NCBI GenBank assembly: GCA_964507445.1
Contig: CAZDQF010000020.1
Location: 1 to 64,000, forward strand
Reading direction: 5' to 3'
DNA: 64,000 bases
DNA from: GCA-2683135 sp964507445
Lineage (GTDB): Bacteria > Planctomycetota > GCA-002687715
The notes below the pieces were generated by a model, which was not told the origin of the DNA, searched no databases, and was given only the letters and a program-made list of their open reading frames with translations. Below, piece by piece: positions 27,668 to 35,819 of the stretch. The position numbers and the translations under genes were made by a program. Position 1 is the stretch's first letter, and every line of letters begins with the position of its first letter.

Positions 27668-28527
27668 AGCGCTTCGAGGTGTCGCTGCAGGACGAGGGCC
27701 CGGGCGCGGACCCCGCGGGATCAGGGGAGGAGCGGCGCCGCAGGACCGGTCGTGCGGTGGAGATGGTCCCGACCCTCGTGACCCTGGGCAACCTGTTCAG
27801 CGGGTTCCTGGCCATCGCCTACCTGACCGACTCCATGCACTCCCCGGACGCGGCGGCCCGCATCGCGCTGTACGAGAAGGCCATCTGGCTCATCTTCCTG
27901 GCCATGTTCTTCGACGCCGTGGACGGCTGGGTCGCGCGGCGCATGGGCTCCGCGTCGGACTTCGGCGCCCAGGTGGACTCCATCTGTGACGCCATCAGCT
28001 TCGGCGCCGCGCCGGCCCTCCTGTTCAAGGTCATGTGCCAGGAGAGCGAGCGCGGCATGGGGGACGGCATCGGGCAGCGGGTCTCCCTGGTCCTGGCGGT
28101 CACGTTCCTCGCCTGCGCCGTGCTCCGTCTGGCTCGCTTCAACCTTGAGACGGACTCGGACGAGTCCGCGCACCGGGCCTTCGAGGGGCTGCCGACACCT
28201 GCCGCCGCGGCCTGCATCGCGTCTCTCGGCTTCGCCAACATCTCCCTCGATCCGGAGGCCGGACGTTCCTGGATCTACCAGGGCCTCCCGTTCCTCATGC
28301 CCGTGCTCGCCTTCCTCATGGTGAGCCGTCTGCCCTACGTCCACGCGGCCAGCTGGCTGCTACGACGGAAGACGTTTCCGAACCTGGTGCTGTTGCTGTT
28401 CCTGCTGGCGGTCATCGTGCTGAACCCGGAGGTCATGGTCCCCGGGGTGTGCTTCGGCTTCGTGGCCTGGGGACCGTTGGTGTGGCTGGTCCGCCGTTTC
28501 CAGGGACGGGAAGACCCCGTGGTCTGA
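27664..28527 (+). CDS. pssA: CDP-diacylglycerol-serine O-phosphatidyltransferase
   Basis: A 287-residue multi-pass inner-membrane enzyme that makes phosphatidylserine from CDP-diacylglycerol and serine. The CDP-alcohol phosphatidyltransferase motif (DGx2ARx8Gx3Dx3D) is complete in the stretch DAVDGWVARRMGSASDFGAQ followed by VDSICD. The extra ~35 polar residues at the N terminus are unremarkable. It starts at GTG 27664, overlapping the psd stop (GTGA), so the two steps of phosphatidylethanolamine synthesis are translationally coupled. Confidence 0.94.
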   Translation: MKRFEVSLQDEGPGADPAGSGEERRRRTGRAVEMVPTLVTLGNLFSGFLAIAYLTDSMHSPDAAARIALYEKAIWLIFLAMFFDAVDGWVARRMGSASDFGAQVDSICDAISFGAAPALLFKVMCQESERGMGDGIGQRVSLVLAVTFLACAVLRLARFNLETDSDESAHRAFEGLPTPAAAACIASLGFANISLDPEAGRSWIYQGLPFLMPVLAFLMVSRLPYVHAASWLLRRKTFPNLVLLLFLLAVIVLNPEVMVPGVCFGFVAWGPLVWLVRRFQGREDPVV

Positions 28528-28534
28528 GCGCGAC

Positions 28535-29062
28535 ATGGCGTCCGTCCTGATCGGCATGGGTAGCAACCTGGGAGACCGCCAGGGCTGGCTACGTCACGCG
28601 CTGAAGCGCCTGGATCAAGACGCGCAGACCAGGGTCGCCGGCGTCAGCCCCCTGTTCGAGACCGACCCCGTGGGCGGCCCGGCGGGTCAGGGAGCGTTCC
28701 TCAACGCGTGCGCCGTCCTGGCCACGGAGCGGGACCCCGCGGACCTGCTGGCCTTCATGCTCCGTATCGAGCAGGAGGCGGGCCGGGTCCGCACGGTGAA
28801 GGACGCGCCCCGCACCCTGGACCTGGACATCCTGTTGTTCGGCGATCAGGTGATCCAGGAGGAAGGGTTGACCGTTCCCCATCCCGCCATGACCCAGCGT
28901 TGTTTCGTCATGACGCCGGCGGCGGAGGTGGCGGGGGACTGGCAGCACCCGACGGAGGAGCGCTCCCTGACCGCCCTGGCGCAGCGATTCGTCGGCGCGT
29001 CGGGGATCAGGCCGCTGGCCGCTCGCGCGTGGTGGACCCCTGCCCAGGAGGCGGCGCGGTGA
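28535..29062 (+). CDS. folK: 2-amino-4-hydroxy-6-hydroxymethyldihydropteridine diphosphokinase
   Basis: A 175-residue cytoplasmic enzyme that transfers pyrophosphate from ATP to hydroxymethyl-dihydropterin, the step after FolB in folate synthesis. Family motifs are present: GMGSNLGDR, SPLFETDPVG, FLNACAVL, and RTLDLDILLFG with VPHPAMTQRCFVMTP. It starts 7 nt after pssA and its end overlaps panC. Its substrate would be the product of the FolB fusion protein encoded about 4 kb upstream. Confidence 0.95.
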   Translation: MASVLIGMGSNLGDRQGWLRHALKRLDQDAQTRVAGVSPLFETDPVGGPAGQGAFLNACAVLATERDPADLLAFMLRIEQEAGRVRTVKDAPRTLDLDILLFGDQVIQEEGLTVPHPAMTQRCFVMTPAAEVAGDWQHPTEERSLTALAQRFVGASGIRPLAARAWWTPAQEAAR

Positions 29063-29922
29063 GCGAAGGGCTGGTGGTCTCCCGTGAGCTGACGCAGCTT
29101 CGTGAACGGATCGCTGCGGCCCGCTCCGGCGGGCGGTCCGTGGGGTTCGTACCCACCATGGGCGCCCTCCATGCGGGCCATGAGTCTCTGGTGGAGCGCG
29201 CCCGCGCCGACTGCGACGTCGTGGTGGCGTCCATCTTCGTGAACCCGCGCCAGTTCGCGCCGGGGGAGGACCTGGACGCCTACCCGCGCACCTACGACGC
29301 GGACACGGCGTCGCTCAGCCGGCTGGGGTGCGACCACCTGTGGTACCCGAGCGTCCACGAGATGTATCCGGACGGCCACGGGACGCGGGTGGAGATGGAC
29401 GGCCTCACGGACGTGCTGTGCGGGGCGAGCCGGCCCACCCACTTCGGCGGCGTCCTCACCGTGGTCTGCAAGCTCCTGAACCAGGTGCAGCCGGACGCGG
29501 CGTTCTTCGGGCAGAAGGACTACCAGCAGGCCCTGGTCATCCGCCGCATGGTGGCGGACCTGGACATGCCGGTGCGGATCGAGACCTGCCCCATCGTGAG
29601 GGAGCCGGACGGGCTCGCCATGTCCAGCCGCAACCGTCGCCTGGACCTGGAGCAGCGCTCCCAGGCGGTGTCCCTGTCCCGCGCCCTCAACGCCATGCAG
29701 TCCGCCTTCTCCTCGGGGGAGCGGCGTCCTGACGAGCTGGTGTCCCGTGGAGGCGCCGCGCTCAGCGACGCTCCCCAGGTGCGCCTGGACTACCTGGAGA
29801 TCCGCGACCCCCACACCCTGGCCCTGCGTCAGGAGGTCGCCGAGGTGGGGGATCTGGTGGCCATCGCCGCCTTCCTGGGCGAGGTCCGCCTCATCGACAA
29901 CCTCCTGCTCGCGGCCCGCTGA
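29059..29922 (+). CDS. panC: Pantothenate synthetase
   Basis: A 287-residue cytoplasmic ligase that joins pantoate and beta-alanine using ATP, in coenzyme A synthesis. Motifs: VPTMGALHAGHESLV (HIGH-like nucleotide site), FVNPRQFAPGEDLDAYPRT, FFGQKDYQQALVIRRM and the KMSKS-like MSSRNRRL. The start is GTG 29059, with AGGAGG just upstream and overlapping the folK stop. It is the last gene of the psd-pssA-folK-panC run. Confidence 0.96.
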   Translation: MSEGLVVSRELTQLRERIAAARSGGRSVGFVPTMGALHAGHESLVERARADCDVVVASIFVNPRQFAPGEDLDAYPRTYDADTASLSRLGCDHLWYPSVHEMYPDGHGTRVEMDGLTDVLCGASRPTHFGGVLTVVCKLLNQVQPDAAFFGQKDYQQALVIRRMVADLDMPVRIETCPIVREPDGLAMSSRNRRLDLEQRSQAVSLSRALNAMQSAFSSGERRPDELVSRGGAALSDAPQVRLDYLEIRDPHTLALRQEVAEVGDLVAIAAFLGEVRLIDNLLLAAR

Positions 29923-29954
29923 GCATCCCCTCCCAGCCCATGGTGCCCTTCTCT

Positions 29955-29990
29955 TATAAAATGATATTGAGACCGGCTCTCAGTATCATT
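29955..29990 (+). promoter_or_regulatory. TATAAA box followed by 31-bp AT-rich inverted repeat upstream of the porin
   Basis: TATAAA at 29955-29960 is a likely -10 box. It runs into an inverted repeat at 29960-29990: arm AATGATATTGAGA, spacer CCGGC, arm TCTCAGTATCATT, with 12 of 13 arm pairs perfect and one G-T. The block is strikingly AT-rich for this genome. Its placement at and after the -10 fits an operator for a dimeric repressor. The half-site recalls Fur-family boxes but does not match the 19-bp consensus. It could instead fold as an mRNA leader hairpin. Confidence 0.5.
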
Positions 29991-30038
29991 AGCATGGGCT
30001 CAGCGGTCATGGGGAGACCGCGGCAGTTGGTTCTTAAG

Positions 30039-31376
30039 ATGCTGAAACACAAACAATTAGGCGCATTTCTTCTGTGCGCATGCGTGTGCGCGACGGCCTC
30101 CGCCCAGGAGGACCCGGATCGCATCCAGGCCCTCGAGGCCAAGGTGGCGGCCATGTCCGTGGAGCTCGCCGGCCTGCGGTCTGAGCTGGCGACGACCCAG
30201 GGGCAGCGGGAGGAGCAGTCCCGGATGGCCACGGACGCGGAGCTGGCCATCCTGGTGGAGGAGAAGGTGACCCAGGTGGCCGCTCTCCGGCAGGAGGAGG
30301 CGGCACCCCCGCTCGCCATCTCCGGCTACTTCGACCTGGAGTTCCGCCACGACGAGGCCGGTGACAAGGACGACGAGTTCGACCAACACCGGCTCATCCT
30401 CAAGCTGCACGCGGACATCGCGGAGTCCATCGCCTTCGCCACCGAGATCGAGATCGAAGGTGGCGGCGTCGGCGCGGGACACCTGACCGACTCCGAGATC
30501 GTGGTGGAGTTCGCCGAACTCTCCTTCGCCATCCACGACGCCTTCAACTTCAAGGCCGGGGCCCTGCTGGTGCCCTTCAACCGGTTCAACCTGCTGCACG
30601 ACTCGCCGGTTCAGGACCTGACGGATCGCCCCCTGGTGGATCGCCGCATCATCCCGACCACCTGGGCCGAGACCGGCATCGGTGCTTACGGCGCCGTGTA
30701 CTGGGACTGGGGCAGCCTGGACTACGACGTCATCCTCGGCAACGGCCTCACGGAGGACATCTCCGCCTCCGGGGGGACCAGGTCCGCCAGGGGCAGCTAC
30801 CGGGAAGACAACAACGACAACAAGATGATCATCGGTCGCGTCGGCTTCACCGTGGACGTCCCGTTCCTGGATGTCCTCAACGTCGGCACCAGCATCGCCC
30901 ACGGCAAGTACGACGACGCCGGGGACGAGAACCTGACCATGTGGGGCCTGGACTGGACCCTGAAGAAGGGACCGTTCGAGCTGGTCGGTGAGTACGCCAA
31001 CCTGGACCTGCAGCGTGGTCCGGCCCAGGTGATGGCCGGCGTCCCCGGCGGCATGGAGGGGTTCTACGTGGAGGGGCGTTTCCACTTCTTCCCGGACTCA
31101 TGGCGTGGCAGCAGCGCATTCTTCACGGATCAGTCCACCTTCACCCTGGTCGCCCGGTACGGCGAGGCGGACACGGACGAAGGGGGCACGGCGGTGGACT
31201 TCGGAACCAGGGGAGACCGCTACCGGGACGACCGCAGGCGCTTCACCTTCGGCTTCAACTTCCGGCCGGTGGAGAGCACCGTGTTCAAGTTCGAGTATCA
31301 GTGGTTCCTGGAGCCCTCCGGGATACCGGATGTCAAGAACGACCGCTTCGTCGCTTCCGTCGCGACCTACTTCTAA
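30039..31376 (+). CDS. Outer-membrane porin with N-terminal coiled coil
   Basis: A 445-residue protein. A signal peptide at residues 1-23 (MLKHKQLGAFLLCACVCATA...) ends at ASAQ. A coiled coil follows at about 27-80, then alternating beta-strand sequence to the end, which is a terminal Phe (VATYF) as in outer-membrane barrels. ISGYFDLEFRHDE, PFNRFNLLHDSP and VYWDWGSLDYDVILGNG fit OprP-like or general trimeric porins. ATG 30039 is chosen because it begins the signal peptide; the frame is open upstream to 29940. A cytochrome c lipoprotein follows after 12 nt. Substrate unknown. Confidence 0.8.
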   Translation: MLKHKQLGAFLLCACVCATASAQEDPDRIQALEAKVAAMSVELAGLRSELATTQGQREEQSRMATDAELAILVEEKVTQVAALRQEEAAPPLAISGYFDLEFRHDEAGDKDDEFDQHRLILKLHADIAESIAFATEIEIEGGGVGAGHLTDSEIVVEFAELSFAIHDAFNFKAGALLVPFNRFNLLHDSPVQDLTDRPLVDRRIIPTTWAETGIGAYGAVYWDWGSLDYDVILGNGLTEDISASGGTRSARGSYREDNNDNKMIIGRVGFTVDVPFLDVLNVGTSIAHGKYDDAGDENLTMWGLDWTLKKGPFELVGEYANLDLQRGPAQVMAGVPGGMEGFYVEGRFHFFPDSWRGSSAFFTDQSTFTLVARYGEADTDEGGTAVDFGTRGDRYRDDRRRFTFGFNFRPVESTVFKFEYQWFLEPSGIPDVKNDRFVASVATYF

Positions 31377-31388
31377 GGGTCTCCAGCC

Positions 31389-31718
31389 ATGACGCTCCGA
31401 AGCCTGATCATCGTCAGCCTGTTCGCCTGCGGCGGTGCGCTGGTCTCCTGCGAGAGCACCAGCTCCTACCTGCGCGCCGACGGGACCGTGGATTGCGAGA
31501 TCCTCTACATGCGCCGGTGCAGCCAGTGCCACGCCCTCTACGACCCCGGTGACTACACCGATTCGGAGTGGGCGCAGAAGGTGCAGCGCTACGGCCCCCG
31601 GGCGGGAGTGGCGCCCCATCTGCGACCCTTGCTCGTGGACTGGCTGAGCCAGGCCAACGACGCCGAGGCCGCGGCGGACATCGCGCCCGCACCCGAGCCC
31701 GCGCCGAAATCCAATTAG
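31389..31718 (+). CDS. Cytochrome c-like lipoprotein
   Basis: A 109-residue protein. The N terminus has a lipoprotein signal with lipobox ALVSC (Cys near residue 21). One heme-binding CxxCH motif is present as RCSQCHALYDPGDY near residues 43-56, the hallmark of a single-heme cytochrome c. No Met ligand is obvious after it, so the sixth heme ligand is unclear. The tail is Ala/Pro/Glu-rich. It is 12 nt after the porin gene and probably shares its promoter, suggesting a cell-envelope redox or metal-linked role (inference). Confidence 0.8.
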   Translation: MTLRSLIIVSLFACGGALVSCESTSSYLRADGTVDCEILYMRRCSQCHALYDPGDYTDSEWAQKVQRYGPRAGVAPHLRPLLVDWLSQANDAEAAADIAPAPEPAPKSN

Positions 31719-31801
31719 CTGAAAGATCCGGGAGCCGGGGTCTATAGGTATGTCGTTCCCCGGGCGCCTCTCGGCGTCTTTGTCCCCTGTGCAGCTTCTC
31801 G

Positions 31802-31825
31802 GGGTCCGTCCCAAGGGACGGGCCC
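31802..31825. promoter_or_regulatory. Inverted repeat upstream of the subtilisin-like protease
   Basis: Arms GGGTCCGTCCC and GGGACGGGCCC are separated by AA, with one G-T mismatch. It ends 24 nt before ATG 31850. The 2-nt spacer makes a DNA operator or a leader hairpin more likely than a terminator; no T-run follows. Confidence 0.3.
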
Positions 31826-31849
31826 TCCAGACCGTGGAGAAGTTGTGCC

Positions 31850-34800
31850 ATGAAGACCAGAACCATCCTCCTCGCCATCTGCGCGCTCGCAGGACTGGCA
31901 CCTGCCCAATCGGACCAGGAAGCCCTCAAGGCGGCGTTGTCCGCTCACACGGGGGTCCCCGTGGACGCCCTCGGCGACGTCAACTCCGCCGTCGTGAGGT
32001 TCAAGACCCTCGACATCATCCTGACCAGGGCGAAGGCCATGGACCGGACGAACGGCCAGCTGGTCAGCGCGTCCTGGGACCAGAACGGCGTCGCCCGTGA
32101 TTACGCGGCGCTACGACTGGACGAGCTGAACGCTCGTCAGGCCAACCCCGCGGCCAAGATCGACGAGCGCCTGGTGGCGGCCATGGCAGCCGTGGACGGC
32201 GCCCCCCTGCGGGTGGGGGCGTGGCTGCACTCCGATATGACGGCCATCCACCAGTTCGTGGCGTCCATGCGCCAGGGCGTGGATCAGTCAACGCCGACGG
32301 AGATCCTCCAGGACATGGAGCGGACCATCGACGTGTTCGTCAGCGGTCGCGTCGCGGAGGCGACCCAGCCGTTCGTCGGCGCCCTCGAGCTCCGGGGCAT
32401 CCAGCCGCGGTATGTCTCCATCGGCGCCCCCGTGGTCTTCTTCGACGCCGACGCGGCACAGGTCATGGAGCTGGCGGCCCTGACCACGGTGGACACCATC
32501 TACCTGGAGTCCCTCGATGACCAGGACACCAACGAGGACGCCAAGGCGTCCCACCGCACCCGCCGGGTGCACCAGATGGGCGTGAAGGGCCGCGGCGTCA
32601 GGGTGGCCATGCTGGAGAACAACGGCATCGACCCGGCGAGCCCGTGGCTCAACGTCTCGGGTTGGTTCCGGGTGCCCGAGGACCCGGACGACCACATCCA
32701 CGGGACCTCCGGGTGCGTGGCGTCCCAGCACCCGGATCGTGGCGGCTCTGCGCCCAACGTGGAGCTGTTCAGCGCCAACGCCGACTCCTACACCGACGCC
32801 GACATCATCGCCGCCGCGGACTGGGCCCTCACCTCTGGCGCCGCCGGCGCCGGGGGAGGCGGGAACCCCTACGTGGACGTCCTCAACGGCAGCTTCGGCC
32901 CCACCTCGCCCTCCGGCGTCCTGGACATGTCGGATCGCTACTTCGACTACCGGGTCCGCGCCGGCATCGACAGCGTGGTGCTCTCCGCCGGTAACGCCGG
33001 GACCGCCTCGCCGGTCGGCCACTGCGGCTGGAACATCATCTGCGTCGGCAGCTTCGACAACAACGACTCCGGAGATTGGACCGGGGACACCATGAGCACG
33101 TTCTCCTGCACCGCCGATCCCACCACCGGGTGTCAGAAGCCCAACGTCGTGGCGGTGGGCGAGAGCGTGGACACCCTGGGAGACTCCAGCGGCCTCGGCG
33201 GCGCCGGCCCCTGGCTGGCGGACAACTACGCCGGCACCAGCTTCTCGGCTCCCTTCGTCACCGCCAACCTGTCCAACACCATGGTGAGCGGCGTCGGCGG
33301 CGGCACCGTGACCGCGTGGCCCACGGCGGGGATCGCCCTCATGATGGCGACCGCCTGGAACAACATCGAGGGCGCCTCCCGCCTCTCCGATGAAGACGGC
33401 GCCGGCGCCATCAACGGCCTCGCGGCGGTCCGCGCGGCCCGCAACCAGCAGCTCATCAACGACGTCGTGAACGCCACGGACTTCACCACCGGGACCTACG
33501 CCTGCGGCGGCACCTTCTATGCCCGCAACATCTGGTTGCAGGCCGGAGACAAGGCCCGGGTGTGCATCGCCTGGCTGAGCAACGCCGACTCCACGTACAC
33601 GACGGACACCCTGGACGCCGACCTGGACCTGTCCATCTACGAGGGCTTCTCGGTCTGCGCTGGCGTGAGCCTCGCTTCGTCCCTCTCGTTCAACAACAAC
33701 TACGAGATCGTCGAGTTCACTCCGACCACCACCGGTTGGCACACTGTCCGCATCAACGACTTCAGCTTCGCTGGTGTGAGCGAGGACCTCAGCATCGCCT
33801 GGTCCCAGATGAGCGCCGACTCCTCGCGCTCGTTCAAGCTCCGGGAGTTCAGCGCGGAGAGCCTCGTGGTGGGCACCGGGCCGGTGCTGGGGACCAACTA
33901 CTTCATGAACTTCGACGCCCCCAACAGCCCTGGCTGCCCCAACGTGATCTGCGCCCCGGGCTTCAACGGAGGTGCGGGCTACAACCTGGGCGGCGGCGCC
34001 CTCTCGCCCTTGTCCGTGAATCTCTGGTTCAACCTCTGGTTAGGCCAGTGGACCGGCGGCACCCCTGGCATCTTCCACTTCTGGGGCGGGAGCTTCGGAG
34101 CCCTGGACGCGGCGGGGCAGTACTTCGGCAACTTCATGACCATCCCGCCGTTCCCCGACCTGGAGGGGCTCGAGATCAGCCACGTGGGGATCGCGAGAGA
34201 GGTGGGTTATCCCGGATCCCTGAAGGAGTTGAGCGACGTCCACACCTTCAAGCCCTGGCCCGCGGGCGTCGACCTGGGGCTCGGCGATGACGACGACTCC
34301 CTCGTCACCCTGCCGTTCACCTTCACCTTCTACGGCTCGCCGTACACCCAGGTCTACGTCAACGCCAACGGCAACCTGACCTTCGGCGCTCCGGACACCG
34401 ACTTCTCGGAGTCGGCGGCGGAGATGCTCGCCGGTCAGCCGCGCATCGCGGTGCTCTGGGACGACCTGAACCCCAGCGCTGCGGGGCGGGTGTTCGTCAA
34501 GCAGGTCACCCGCAACGAGCGGGAGGTGGTCATCGAGTACGTCAACGTGCCGCAGTGGGGGCTGGCGGATGAGAACACGGCGCGCGTCATCCTGCGCCCG
34601 GACGGTTCCATCACCCTCCAGTACCGCGACTGTGACATGGTCGACGGGCTCGTGGGCATCTCTCCGGGTGGCGGCCTCTCCGCAGCGGGGGAGACGGACC
34701 TGTCCGACCACGGCTACGACACCGGCTTCGGCAACGAGGCGTTGTACGAGGTGTTCGGCCTGACCAACCCCCTCGACCTGACGGATCCCCTCACGGACTG

Positions 34801-34879
34801 GTGGAGCGAGCTGCGGTTCAAGCCGCAGACTCCGGGATCGACCTCCTACCGCATCGAGGTGGATCTGGTCGCCAACTGA
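31850..34879 (+). CDS. Secreted subtilisin-like (S8) protein with nidogen-like C-terminal domain
   Basis: A 1009-residue protein with signal peptide 1-19. The S8 fold spans about 245-540. His284 (IHGTSGCVA), the oxyanion Asn382 (LSAGNAGT) and Ser464 (AGTSFSAP) are in place. At the expected Asp position the sequence is VAMLENNGID, so Glu256 or the later Asp261 would have to serve. A bacterial prepeptidase-like region follows (about 555-650). Residues ~850-970 (YTQVYVNANGNLTFG, AVLWDDLNPSAAG) resemble a nidogen/NIDO-type adhesion module. It is either a protease with altered triad or a binding protein. Confidence 0.75.
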   Translation: MKTRTILLAICALAGLAPAQSDQEALKAALSAHTGVPVDALGDVNSAVVRFKTLDIILTRAKAMDRTNGQLVSASWDQNGVARDYAALRLDELNARQANPAAKIDERLVAAMAAVDGAPLRVGAWLHSDMTAIHQFVASMRQGVDQSTPTEILQDMERTIDVFVSGRVAEATQPFVGALELRGIQPRYVSIGAPVVFFDADAAQVMELAALTTVDTIYLESLDDQDTNEDAKASHRTRRVHQMGVKGRGVRVAMLENNGIDPASPWLNVSGWFRVPEDPDDHIHGTSGCVASQHPDRGGSAPNVELFSANADSYTDADIIAAADWALTSGAAGAGGGGNPYVDVLNGSFGPTSPSGVLDMSDRYFDYRVRAGIDSVVLSAGNAGTASPVGHCGWNIICVGSFDNNDSGDWTGDTMSTFSCTADPTTGCQKPNVVAVGESVDTLGDSSGLGGAGPWLADNYAGTSFSAPFVTANLSNTMVSGVGGGTVTAWPTAGIALMMATAWNNIEGASRLSDEDGAGAINGLAAVRAARNQQLINDVVNATDFTTGTYACGGTFYARNIWLQAGDKARVCIAWLSNADSTYTTDTLDADLDLSIYEGFSVCAGVSLASSLSFNNNYEIVEFTPTTTGWHTVRINDFSFAGVSEDLSIAWSQMSADSSRSFKLREFSAESLVVGTGPVLGTNYFMNFDAPNSPGCPNVICAPGFNGGAGYNLGGGALSPLSVNLWFNLWLGQWTGGTPGIFHFWGGSFGALDAAGQYFGNFMTIPPFPDLEGLEISHVGIAREVGYPGSLKELSDVHTFKPWPAGVDLGLGDDDDSLVTLPFTFTFYGSPYTQVYVNANGNLTFGAPDTDFSESAAEMLAGQPRIAVLWDDLNPSAAGRVFVKQVTRNEREVVIEYVNVPQWGLADENTARVILRPDGSITLQYRDCDMVDGLVGISPGGGLSAAGETDLSDHGYDTGFGNEALYEVFGLTNPLDLTDPLTDWWSELRFKPQTPGSTSYRIEVDLVAN

Positions 34880-34955
34880 TCAGGGGAATCCCGCCGCTTC
34901 AGGCGGTCGGGGGATGAATCGCGTGGGCGCCGGTGGGACAATCCCATCGGTGCCC

Positions 34956-35819
34956 ATGCGATACCTACACCTGCACGGACCGGGTCGAGCTGCGACGAGT
35001 TGCGCGGCCCTCGCCGTCCGTACAGGGATGACCGTGTCGGGCTTGTCGGGGGGCTCCAACGCCGACGAGGCGCGGGCGCTGTTGGGGGATGTCCCCTGGA
35101 CCGAAGCCCCCCCCGCCGTCGTGAGCGCTCACACTCTGGTGCTCGTGGGCGCGCCGGACGACGCGCTGGACGCCGCCGCTCGGGACCTGGCTGGTTGCCG
35201 CTTCGACGAGGGGTGCGGGGTCATCCACCTCTCCGGCGTGCGGGGTCTCGAGGCCCTGTGTCCGCTCGAGGAGGCGTCCGTCACCGTGGGCGCCTTCCAC
35301 CCTCTGATGTCGTTCCCAACCCACGAGCCCCCGGGGCAGGACCTGGGCGGAGCCCTCGTGGCCATCGAAGCGCTCGCTCCGTTCGACGCCTGGCTCACGG
35401 AGCTGGCGCGCAAGATGGGGGGGAGCCCGTTCTCCCTCGGGGCGGGGTCACGGGCTGCCTACCACCTGGGCGCCGCCGCCGCGGGTAACGGCATCCTCGC
35501 CGTCCTGGAGTTGTCCTGCGCGGCGCTGCGGTCCGCCGGGGTGCCGCAGGACCAAGCCCTCCGCGGCCTCGGTCTGCTCATGTCCGGGGCGTTATCCAAC
35601 GCGTCCGAGAAGGGGATCCCGGAGGCGCTGACCGGGCCCGTGGCCCGCGGCGACGTGCAGACCCTTGGCCGCCACCTAGCCGCCATGGAGGAGTCCCTCC
35701 CCGGACATCGGGAGTTGTACCTGGCCCTGGTCCGGGGACTCGCGGCCGTCTGCGAACAACGTTCCGACGACCGGACATCGGGAGCCGTTCAGAATTGGCT
35801 GGGGGAGGTGGACCCGTGA
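34956..35819 (+). CDS. Rossmann-fold DUF2520 protein
   Basis: A 287-residue cytoplasmic protein. The N-terminal half has a Rossmann-like pattern (MRYLHLHGPGRAATSCAAL, then LVLVGAPDDALD) and the C-terminal half is helical with the DUF2520-type segment AAYHLGAAAAGNG. Members resemble ketopantoate reductase and related dehydrogenases, and often lie near pan genes; panC is about 5 kb upstream here. The nucleotide-binding Gly motif is degenerate (GPGRAA), so cofactor use is uncertain. The start is ATG 34956; the end overlaps the GTG start of aroDE. Confidence 0.65.
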   Translation: MRYLHLHGPGRAATSCAALAVRTGMTVSGLSGGSNADEARALLGDVPWTEAPPAVVSAHTLVLVGAPDDALDAAARDLAGCRFDEGCGVIHLSGVRGLEALCPLEEASVTVGAFHPLMSFPTHEPPGQDLGGALVAIEALAPFDAWLTELARKMGGSPFSLGAGSRAAYHLGAAAAGNGILAVLELSCAALRSAGVPQDQALRGLGLLMSGALSNASEKGIPEALTGPVARGDVQTLGRHLAAMEESLPGHRELYLALVRGLAAVCEQRSDDRTSGAVQNWLGEVDP

